Origin: Burkholderiales bacterium
GTDB taxonomy: Bacteria; Pseudomonadota; Gammaproteobacteria; Burkholderiales; CAIKXV01
Direction: 5' to 3'
DNA length: 8,550 nucleotides
Assembly (NCBI GenBank): GCA_019751575.1
Contig: JAIENF010000751.1
Location: 1 to 8,550, forward strand
The notes beneath the pieces are model-generated. The model searched no databases. It was not told the origin of the DNA and saw nothing but the letters and a program-made list of their open reading frames with translations. Shown piece by piece: positions 1-5,222 of this stretch. The position numbers and the translations under genes were made by a program. The stretch's first letter is position 1; each line of letters begins with the position of its first letter.

Positions 1-26
1 AAAACCCCGCCGCGGCGGGGTTTTTT
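1..26. terminator. Strong palindromic rho-independent terminator
   Basis: Bases 1-24 form a perfect palindrome (AAAACCCCGCCG and its reverse complement). It folds into a GC-rich stem of about 10 bp with a 4-base loop, flanked by an A run on one side and a T run (21-26) on the other. It can therefore terminate transcription in both directions. It lies 16 bases past the stop codon of the minus-strand alpha/beta hydrolase and should end that unit. The A run reaches the window edge, so it may be longer than seen. Confidence 0.88.
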
Positions 27-41
27 CTCCTGCACCGCCGG

Positions 42-905
42 TCAGGCGGCTTTCTGCAGTGCCCGCAGTTGCCTGGCAATGAACGCCTTGACCATGTCGT
101 GCGAACGGTCGGCCGCGGGGCTGGGCACGGCGGTCCATTCGTGCTCGCAGCCTTCGAATACTTCGAGCTGGCATTCGCCGCCGGCAGCGCGGTAGGCGGC
201 CGCGAACCCTTCCTGGATTGGCGGAACCACGTTGTCATCGAGCCCGCCCTGCATGATCAGCATGGGCAGCAGGTTGACTTTTTCCTTGCGCTCGAGAATT
301 TCGTGCGGGTTGCCGTGGTGGATCGAGTCCGGCGTGCTGAAGAAGGTGTCGGACTTCTTCATCATTTCCTTGTTGCCCATTTTCTCCGCCTGCGCGCGGC
401 GTGCCACCGGGTTGCTGATCGGCGAGCGCGTGGCGACATAGGCGACGGTGGCGTCGAGCTGCGGTGCTTCGGGCAGCGGGATCGCGGCGTACTGCGGATC
501 ATGCGGCTTCATGCCGATCAGTTGCGCGATATGGCCGCCGCTGGAGCTGCCGACGATGCCGAGCAGGTCCGGATCCGCATTCCATTCGCGTGCATGCGCC
601 TTCAGCCAGCGCACGCCCAGGTGCGCGTCCTGCACATTGGCCGGGTAGGGGGCTTCCGGTGCCCGCGTCAGGTCGATCGACACCAGCAGAAGCCCGCTGG
701 CGGCCAGCGCATGCGCCATGATCGGATTGTGCAGCCGGTCCTTGTTGTTCCAGGCGCCACCATGGAGGTGCAGCACCGGCGGGAACGGACCCGGGCCGAT
801 CGGCTGGTAGATGCGCGCGAACAGCGTGCGCGCCGGCGCCTTGCGGAACTCGATGTCCCGGCATTCGACGGGAAAGGTCGCGACGGGATCGTATTGTGCA
901 GCCAT
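42..905 (-). CDS. Alpha/beta hydrolase, HSL/esterase-like (BD-FAE type)
   Basis: A 287-residue serine hydrolase, probably a cytoplasmic carboxylesterase or acyl hydrolase. An HGGAW segment (His48-Gly49-Gly50) supplies the oxyanion hole typical of the hormone-sensitive-lipase branch. The nucleophile elbow GSSSG places Ser121 as the catalytic serine. The acid is probably Asp224 in GGLDDNVVP and the base His255 in GCEHEW, so the triad is complete. No signal peptide or membrane segment is visible. The frame stays open 25 codons upstream, but the ATG at 905 is preferred: GGAGG lies five bases before it and the extra residues do not resemble the family. It is the last gene of a minus-strand series, 135 bases after the peroxiredoxin, and ends at a strong terminator. 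The family is clear; the substrate cannot be inferred. Confidence 0.9.
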   Translation of the reverse strand: MAAQYDPVATFPVECRDIEFRKAPARTLFARIYQPIGPGPFPPVLHLHGGAWNNKDRLHNPIMAHALAASGLLLVSIDLTRAPEAPYPANVQDAHLGVRWLKAHAREWNADPDLLGIVGSSSGGHIAQLIGMKPHDPQYAAIPLPEAPQLDATVAYVATRSPISNPVARRAQAEKMGNKEMMKKSDTFFSTPDSIHHGNPHEILERKEKVNLLPMLIMQGGLDDNVVPPIQEGFAAAYRAAGGECQLEVFEGCEHEWTAVPSPAADRSHDMVKAFIARQLRALQKAA

Positions 906-949
906 GACAGCCTCCAGGCGTACGGCGAACGCCGACGGGCAGGCATTGT

Positions 950-967
950 CACGCAGATTGCTGCGTG
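950..967. repeat. Inverted repeat upstream of the hydrolase
   Basis: Perfect 7-base arms CACGCAG and CTGCGTG are separated by ATTG, centred about 54 bases upstream of the hydrolase start at 905. It could be an operator half-site pair or a hairpin in the 5' leader. No clear -35/-10 pair could be placed around it, so a regulatory role is inference only. Confidence 0.4.
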
Positions 968-1007
968 CTGCAGCGATCAAGGCGATCGCCGGGGACCGGT
1001 CGGGAGG

Positions 1008-1033
1008 GGCGGCAGGCCTTGCAGCCCGCCGCC
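1008..1033 (-). terminator. GC-rich hairpin after the peroxiredoxin gene
   Basis: Read on the minus strand, a 10-bp stem (GGCGGCGGGC with GCCTGCCGCC, one G-U pair) closes a 6-base loop. It starts seven bases after the peroxiredoxin stop codon. No T tract follows, so it is not a canonical intrinsic terminator. It may attenuate transcription or protect the 3' end of the upstream message before the hydrolase. Confidence 0.45.
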
Positions 1034-1040
1034 TCCACGC

Positions 1041-1502
1041 TCAGATGGCCGCGAGCCTCGCCAGCAGGTCTGCGCTCTCCGGGACGGTGCCCGGTGCGTA
1101 GACATGCGAGTGCCGGATCGTGCCGGTCGCGTCGACGATGAACACCGAACGGGCATCCATGCCGCGTTCATCGTTGAACACGCCATAGGCGCGGCCGATG
1201 CTGCCATGCGGCCAGTAGTCCGACAGCAGCGGGAACGGCAGGCCGCCGAGCGATTCCGCCCAGGCCTTCAGGCTCGGGACGGGGTCGGCACTGACCTGCA
1301 GGATTTCTGCGTCGAGTGCCTGGAATTGTGCGTAGTTCTCACGGAACCCGCTCACTTGATTCTTTCACCCACCGGTAAACGCGAAGGGCAGGAAGGTCAC
1401 CACGGTGCGCCGGCCGCGGAAGCTGGCGAGCGTGAGCGTGGCACCGGTGTGCGATGCGAGCGAGAAATCCGGCGCTGCAGTGCCGGGTTGAAGAGCGGCC
1501 AT
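1041..1502 (-). CDS. AhpE-type peroxiredoxin, probable selenoprotein (UGA = Sec46)
   Basis: A thioredoxin-fold peroxidase that reduces hydrogen or organic peroxides, probably cytosolic. Reading from the ATG at 1502 gives 45 residues, then an in-frame TGA (1367-1365), then 107 more residues to the TGA at 1043-1041. With the internal TGA read as selenocysteine the protein has 153 residues, the usual AhpE length. The TGA sits in P39-FAF-T43-GG-U46, exactly the peroxidatic Cys of the universal PxxxTxxC motif. The catalytic Arg is R118 (GMDARSVFIVD). Downstream blocks such as FPLLSDYWPHG and AYGVFN closely match mycobacterial AhpE. There is no cysteine anywhere, so Sec would be the only redox residue (1-Cys-type mechanism). 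The residues after U are KNQ instead of the usual polar/Glu pattern, as expected if the RNA is constrained by a SECIS hairpin. AAGGAG lies eight bases before the ATG. The GTG at 1355 has no ribosome site and would drop the active site. The alternative is a Cys-to-stop nonsense mutation in a dying gene. Confidence 0.85.
1328..1355 (-). promoter_or_regulatory. Candidate bacterial SECIS element
   Basis: Nine bases after the in-frame TGA (1367-1365) the minus strand folds as GTG-(AG)-CG-GGTTC, loop CGTGA, GAACT-(A)-CG-CAC. That is ten base pairs including one G-U, with small bulges on each side. The apical loop begins 22 bases after the UGA and its second base is G. As I recall the published bacterial SECIS model, it asks for a loop 16-37 bases downstream, a short loop and a G in one of the first two loop positions, and all three are met. 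The fold was made by eye without an energy calculation. SelB binding is inferred. Confidence 0.62.
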
Positions 1503-1510
1503 GGACGAGT

Positions 1511-1516
1511 CTCCTT
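1511..1516 (-). promoter_or_regulatory. Ribosome binding site of the peroxiredoxin
   Basis: AAGGAG on the minus strand lies eight bases before the ATG at 1502. This near-perfect Shine-Dalgarno fixes translation initiation upstream of the internal TGA. It argues that the N-terminal 45 codons and the downstream frame belong to one gene. Confidence 0.8.
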
Positions 1517-1598
1517 GGGCGGGTCGCGGTGCGGGAACATGCACCGTACCGCCATCCTAGCCTAGTCCGCGCCCGCTGCGGGGAGTGCCCGGAAACGC

Positions 1599-2567
1599 TC
1601 AGGCACCGCCCTCCGGCATCGCCATTCCAAGGTTGCGTTCCTTCGCGCGCTGGTAGGCGAGGTAGGCCAGTGCGATGTCCTGGCTGGCCATGCCCTGGGT
1701 GACGATCAGCGCGCGCTGCTTCGGGTCGGTGCGGCCGGGATGCTTGCCGCCGACCACCTCGGCCACGGTGGCATCGACCCAGCCCGGGCCTTCCGGGCCG
1801 AACAGCTCGAGCAGTTCCTTCTGCAGCTGCTCGCGGCTGTCGACGACGAACAGGTCGGCCTGCTCGGCGTAGTCGCGGCCCGGCTCGGCGGTGTCCAGCG
1901 TGGCGACCACCGCGCCGGGCGCGATCCACTTCGCCTCGATCAGCGCCTTGCCGCTGTTGGTGGCGGTGAGCACCAGGTCGGCGCCGGACACGGCCGCCTC
2001 GATGCTGTCCATCGCGCGGGCGGGAACCCGGTAGTGCGACTCGGCACGCTGCGCCAGCGCCTCGCGGGTATGCGGGCGGCGCGAGACCACGCGCACCTCG
2101 CGCAGCTTGAACAGCTTCGAGTAGTACTCGAGCGCGGTGGTGGCGAGGTTTCCCGCGCCGACCAGCGCCAGCACGCCGGCGTCGGGCAGCGCCAGCTTGC
2201 GCGCCGCCATCACGATCGAGGCGACGGTGCGCTGCGCGTAGCTCCAGGTCTCGTCGACGAAGGCCAGCGTGCGCGAGGACTCGGCATCGACCACCACCAC
2301 GTAGCGCGTCGCGTTGCGCGAGTTCTCTTCCGTCGAAAGGTGCGCGACCACGCGGAAGCCGGCGATCGCCAGCGGGTCGAGGATGCACGCCTTCAGGTGG
2401 TAGTGGTTCTCGTGCAGGTCGCGCATGTTCATGTTGCGCGGCGACGGCCAGCGGATCTTCCCCTCCGCGTCCCAGGCGACCACGCGCTCGATCTGCTCGA
2501 TCACGTCCTGCGAGGTGAGCAGGGACTGGCACTGGCTCGAGGTGAGGTAGATGGGCGGCGTCTGCAT
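1599..2567 (-). CDS. Ornithine cyclodeaminase / mu-crystallin family protein
   Basis: A 322-residue NAD(P)-dependent enzyme of the OCD/mu-crystallin superfamily. Members include ornithine and lysine cyclodeaminases, alanine dehydrogenases, ketimine reductases and opine-type synthases. The N-terminal half carries the substrate domain with a probable catalytic Lys59 (HYHLKACILDP) and the family block DETWSYAQRTVAS. The Rossmann motif GAGNLA is at residues 137-142. It is followed by VRVVSRRPHTREA for dinucleotide binding, by ADLVLTATNS, and by the acid-containing TLDTAEPGRD segment. Length is normal. The ATG at 2567 is chosen over a TTG 16 codons upstream because it matches the usual N-terminus (IYLTSSQ...) and has GGAG nine bases ahead. 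It diverges from the LLM oxidoreductase across a 115-base regulatory region with a palindromic operator, so the two may be co-regulated. The family is certain; the substrate is unknown. Confidence 0.9.
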   Translation of the reverse strand: MQTPPIYLTSSQCQSLLTSQDVIEQIERVVAWDAEGKIRWPSPRNMNMRDLHENHYHLKACILDPLAIAGFRVVAHLSTEENSRNATRYVVVVDAESSRTLAFVDETWSYAQRTVASIVMAARKLALPDAGVLALVGAGNLATTALEYYSKLFKLREVRVVSRRPHTREALAQRAESHYRVPARAMDSIEAAVSGADLVLTATNSGKALIEAKWIAPGAVVATLDTAEPGRDYAEQADLFVVDSREQLQKELLELFGPEGPGWVDATVAEVVGGKHPGRTDPKQRALIVTQGMASQDIALAYLAYQRAKERNLGMAMPEGGA

Positions 2568-2631
2568 GGCGGGGCTCCGGCGGGCTGTGGACTCAGGCGG
2601 CAAGTCTACCTTCAAGGCCCGTGCGCCATGC

Positions 2632-2637
2632 TATCTT
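2632..2637 (+). promoter_or_regulatory. Possible -10 box for the LLM oxidoreductase
   Basis: TATCTT lies 46 bases upstream of the LLM start and is the most AT-rich hexamer in a GC-rich intergenic region. A matching -35 is poor (TTCAAG or CTTCAA at 15-16 bases), which would suit an activated or regulated promoter. It abuts the 16-bp palindrome at 2637-2652. Confidence 0.35.
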
Positions 2638-2652
2638 CGTGTGATCACACGA
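2637..2652. promoter_or_regulatory. Perfect 16-bp palindromic operator candidate
   Basis: TCGTGTGATCACACGA is its own reverse complement over all 16 bases. It sits in the divergent region between the cyclodeaminase and LLM genes, overlapping the last base of the TATCTT -10-like box. That is where a repressor would cover the transcription start. The core TGTGATCACA resembles a gapless CRP/GntR-type dyad, but no regulator gene is in view and the cognate protein is unknown. Confidence 0.6.
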
Positions 2653-2682
2653 CGCCTGCGGCCGGCGCAGGGGGGGCACCGC

Positions 2683-3678
2683 ATGAAGCCGAAGCGGCTG
2701 GGCATCAGGTTCGAGGGTTTCGAGGGTCTCGACGAGGCGAGGGCGCTGGCGCGGGAGGCCGAAGCCGCTGGCGCATCGAGCATCTGGATGAGCCAGCACC
2801 TGGGCGGGCGCGATGCGCCGACCCTGGCGACGATCATCGCCTCGGGGACGCAGCGCATCCGGGTCGTGCCGTCCAACCTGTCGCCGTTCATCGCGCACCC
2901 GACCACGGTGGCGATGATGCTGTCCACGCTGTCCGAGTACGCACCGGGCCGGGTGGCTGCCTCGATCGGCATCGGCAATCCGCTCGACCTGTCGCAGTCG
3001 GGGGCGGTGGTCGAGCATGCGGAGGACGCCGTGTGCGATTTCGTCGGCGCGCTCGACCGGCTGTTCTCGCGCAAGCCGGTCGAGTTCGCCGGGCGCACGT
3101 TCACGCTCGGCGGGGCGAGGCTGAACGTCGCCGCCGGCGTCGCCATCCCGGTCTACATCACCTGCCTCGAGCCGAAGATGGCGCGCCGCGCCGGGGCCAC
3201 GTCGGCGTCGCTGCAGCTGTCCGCGGGCTTCTCGCCCGCCTTCGCCGGTGCCTGCGTCGAGGCGTTCGATGGCGGCGCATCCGACGCCGGCCTGGATGCT
3301 TCGCCCCGGCCTCGCGCCTGCTTCGCCTACTTCGGCACCGACGAGCAGGACTCGTTCGAGGGCGTGCGCCGCAAGCTGGCCTACCTGTTCCGCAACCGGC
3401 TGATGGCCGAGAACATCCGCCTGTCCGGCCTGCCGATCGACCAGCCGGCGATCATCGACTGCATCGCACGGCGCGACCTCGACGCCGCGACCCGCCTCGT
3501 CCCGGACGCCGCGGTCGAGGCGTTCGCGGTCACCGGCAGCCTGGCCACGTGCATGGCCACGGTGCGCAGGTTCTTCGATGCCGGCATCGACGAGATGCTG
3601 GTCAATGTCGGGTCGACGCAGGCCGAACGCACGGCGGCCTTCGAACTGATCGCGGCGGTCAACGCGGCTGCCGGCTGA
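2683..3678 (+). CDS. LLM class flavin/F420-dependent oxidoreductase
   Basis: A 331-residue bacterial-luciferase-like TIM-barrel protein, related to F420- or FMN-dependent reductases and monooxygenases. Seen in order: strand and helix LARE-AEAAGASSIWMSQH (residues 22-39); the core block HPTTVAMMLSTLSEYAPGRV and ASIGIGNP (72-100), which is the family's most diagnostic region; FAGRTFTL (135-142); IPVYI (155-159); and the C-terminal TGSLATCMATVRRFFDAGID (284-303). Length is normal. The ATG at 2683 is preferred because it follows a G-rich Shine-Dalgarno-like stretch (AGGGGGGG) and begins at the first barrel strand; the frame is open 44 codons further upstream but that part resembles nothing. It diverges from the cyclodeaminase and converges on the M16 peptidase. 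Whether it uses F420 or FMN, and its substrate, cannot be told. Confidence 0.9.
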   Translation: MKPKRLGIRFEGFEGLDEARALAREAEAAGASSIWMSQHLGGRDAPTLATIIASGTQRIRVVPSNLSPFIAHPTTVAMMLSTLSEYAPGRVAASIGIGNPLDLSQSGAVVEHAEDAVCDFVGALDRLFSRKPVEFAGRTFTLGGARLNVAAGVAIPVYITCLEPKMARRAGATSASLQLSAGFSPAFAGACVEAFDGGASDAGLDASPRPRACFAYFGTDEQDSFEGVRRKLAYLFRNRLMAENIRLSGLPIDQPAIIDCIARRDLDAATRLVPDAAVEAFAVTGSLATCMATVRRFFDAGIDEMLVNVGSTQAERTAAFELIAAVNAAAG

Positions 3679-3692
3679 CCCGCGCCGGCGCC

Positions 3693-3720
3693 GGGCCGCC
3701 ACCCCTCGTGGACGCGGCCC
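3693..3720. terminator. Hairpin between convergent LLM and M16 genes
   Basis: GGGCCGC (3693-3699) pairs with GCGGCCC (3714-3720), with an inner CAC/GTG pairing around CCCTC. It fills most of the 51-base gap between two convergent stop codons, the usual place for a bidirectional terminator. Only two T residues follow on the plus strand, so termination strength is uncertain. Confidence 0.45.
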
Positions 3721-3729
3721 TTCCCTGGT

Positions 3730-4962
3730 TCAGGTGCCCCGGACCTTCAGCAGCATGGCTGCCTGCTCGCGCATGCCCGGGCGCACGTTGCCGGTCAGCG
3801 CGACTGCCGGCCCCGCGGCGAGCATGCGTTCGAACAGGCGCCGGACCTTCGCGGCGGTCACCGATGCGATGCGGTCGAGCCATTCCTCGTGGCCGCGCGT
3901 GCGGTCGAGTGCAAACAGGTCGAGCGCTGCGTCCTCGAGCCGGCGGCCGCCGCGCTCCAGCGTGCGCAGCCGCGCGACCAGGACCTGGTTCCGGGCGCGG
4001 CGCAGTTCGGCGGCATCGATGTGCCCGGCATGGGCATCCAGCATCTTCGCCAGTTCAACGAGGAGGGCCTCGACATTGCCCGGCGAGGTGGACGCCTCGA
4101 CCATGAACTGGCCCCAGCTGTCCATCACGTCGGCCGAGCAGTCGGCATGGTAGACCAGCCCCAGGCGCTCGCGCAGCTGGTGCAGCAGCGGCGAGCTCAT
4201 GCCTTCGCCGAGCAGGGCGGCGGCCACGCGGGCGGTCGGGTCGTCGGCGCGCAGCGAGGGTATCGGGAAGCCGGCGACGAGGTGGGTCTGGCTGCTGCCG
4301 GTGACCCTGCGGGCGCGCAGGCCACCGGCGAACGCGGGCGCATCGATCGTGTTCGGCGTGCCACGGGGCATCGTCTCGAAGGCGGCGGCCATGGCGGCGA
4401 TCGCCGCCTCCGGATCGACGTCCCCGATCACGCCCGCGACCACGTTCGTGCCGGAGTACTGGCGCGCCACGTGGGCAACCAGGTCGGCGCGGGTGAAGCG
4501 CGAGATCGTGCGTGCGGTGCCGATCACCGGGCGCGCCACCGGGTGCCTGCCGAAGCTCGCCTCGTCGAACAGGCGATAGGCCGTGGAGATCGGATCGTCC
4601 TGGTCGTCGGCGAGTTCGGCGAGCAGCACGGTGCGTTCCCGTGCAAGTTCCGCCTCGGGATAGGTGGCATGGCGCACGATGTCGCCGAGCATCCCGATCA
4701 TGGTGGCGGTGTCGCGCGGCATCCCGTACATGTAGTACGCCGTGTGGTCCTTGTCGGTATGCGCGTTCACGTCCGCGCCCAGGCGCTCGGCATCGAGGTT
4801 GATGCGCCGCGCGTCGCGCGTCGGCGTGCCCTTGAACGCCATGTGTTCGATCACATGGCTGATGCCGTTGTCGCGTGGCGGTTCATGCGCGCTGCCTGAG
4901 CGCACGAACACGCTGACCGAGGCGGTGTGCAGGTGCGGCGCGCGGATCGCCAGCAGGCGCAC
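3730..4962 (-). CDS. M16 family zinc metallopeptidase (insulinase/processing peptidase-like)
   Basis: At least 410 residues, with the two-domain layout of M16B peptidases, which degrade or process short peptides. Numbered from the GTG at 4962: the inverted zinc motif HVIEH (His36, Glu39, His40) lies in GISHVIEHMAFKGT, and the third ligand Glu116 lies exactly 76 residues later, as expected. The C-terminal domain has GEGMSSPLLHQLRERLGLVY with the conserved Arg and Tyr that complete the active site in trans. All key residues are present, so it should be active. The start is a problem. The family's first strand, here FTTLANGVRLL, extends upstream of the GTG. The frame stays open to a TAG at 5070-5068 yet contains no ATG, GTG or TTG in those 35 codons, only two ATC. 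It also encodes a polyalanine run from a CGG repeat. The coordinates given are the shortest defensible version. No signal peptide was found. Confidence 0.85.
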   Translation of the reverse strand: MRLLAIRAPHLHTASVSVFVRSGSAHEPPRDNGISHVIEHMAFKGTPTRDARRINLDAERLGADVNAHTDKDHTAYYMYGMPRDTATMIGMLGDIVRHATYPEAELARERTVLLAELADDQDDPISTAYRLFDEASFGRHPVARPVIGTARTISRFTRADLVAHVARQYSGTNVVAGVIGDVDPEAAIAAMAAAFETMPRGTPNTIDAPAFAGGLRARRVTGSSQTHLVAGFPIPSLRADDPTARVAAALLGEGMSSPLLHQLRERLGLVYHADCSADVMDSWGQFMVEASTSPGNVEALLVELAKMLDAHAGHIDAAELRRARNQVLVARLRTLERGGRRLEDAALDLFALDRTRGHEEWLDRIASVTAAKVRRLFERMLAAGPAVALTGNVRPGMREQAAMLLKVRGT

Positions 4963-5000
4963 GCCGTTGGCGAGCGTGGTGAAGGGGAGGGAGGGGGCAG

Positions 5001-5021
5001 CGGCGGCGGCGGCGGCGGCGG
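5001..5021. repeat. (CGG)7 trinucleotide repeat
   Basis: Seven tandem CGG units on the plus strand encode most of an alanine run in the apparent N-terminal extension of the minus-strand M16 peptidase. A purine G-run block at 4984-4997 follows directly toward the gene. Such tracts are prone to slippage and to assembly errors. Confidence 0.85.
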
Positions 5022-5140
5022 GGCGGACGGTTCTGATCGGATTGATCCTGGCGGGCGGGGCCCGATGCTATCGCAGTGCGTCCCCGGGCATGCGCCGCGC
5101 CTTCCGGGCCCCGGATCGCGGGCGCGGACCGGCCGCAGGC

Positions 5141-5167
5141 TAAAGTTCCGCGGATTGCTGCCGATAT
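5141..5167 (+). promoter_or_regulatory. Sigma-28 (FliA) type flagellar promoter
   Basis: TAAAGTTC (5141-5148), an 11-base spacer, then GCCGATAT (5160-5167). The Escherichia coli FliA consensus is TAAAGTTT-N11-GCCGATAA, so 14 of 16 positions match with exact spacing. The site is upstream of the DUF945 gene on the same strand. It predicts a transcript start near 5173-5175 and a leader of about 48 bases. The match is seen directly; dependence on sigma-28 is inferred. Confidence 0.72.
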
Positions 5168-5222
5168 CACCGGTTTGGCCGCGCCGACAGCCGGCGGAGA
5201 CCCTTTTGCAACGAGGAAGAGC

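Noticed and set aside
981..990. GGCGATCGCC palindrome
   Set aside because: Common self-complementary decamer in GC-rich DNA; isolated, with no promoter context.
1041..1355. A separate 104-residue protein starting at GTG 1355
   Set aside because: It has no ribosome site, begins inside the peroxiredoxin fold just after the active site, and is in the same frame as the well-initiated upstream part.
1365..1367. Genetic code change with UGA read as Trp or Gly throughout
   Set aside because: UGA ends the neighbouring hydrolase, cyclodeaminase, LLM, DUF945 and repeat-protein genes at sensible positions, so it is a normal stop here.
1365..1502. Peroxiredoxin as a simple pseudogene
   Set aside because: The only lesion is at the catalytic codon, both halves are otherwise well conserved, and a SECIS-like fold follows. 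It is kept only as the alternative hypothesis.
69..1565. Long plus-strand open frame of 498 codons opposite the hydrolase and peroxiredoxin
   Set aside because: Low-complexity Arg/Gly/Ala composition typical of an antisense shadow in GC-rich DNA, with no recognisable domain, whereas the minus strand encodes clear enzymes.
1571..1581. CCCGCTGCGGG hairpin after the cyclodeaminase
   Set aside because: Only five base pairs with a one-base centre and no T tract; too weak to call a terminator.
1740..4106. 788-codon plus-strand open frame
   Set aside because: It crosses the cyclodeaminase, the LLM gene in another frame and the convergent gap. No family features are seen.
5068..5091. Seven-codon leader ORF (ATG 5091 to TAG 5068) as a regulatory peptide
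   Set aside because: Short ORFs are expected by chance. It is mentioned only in connection with the M16 start problem.
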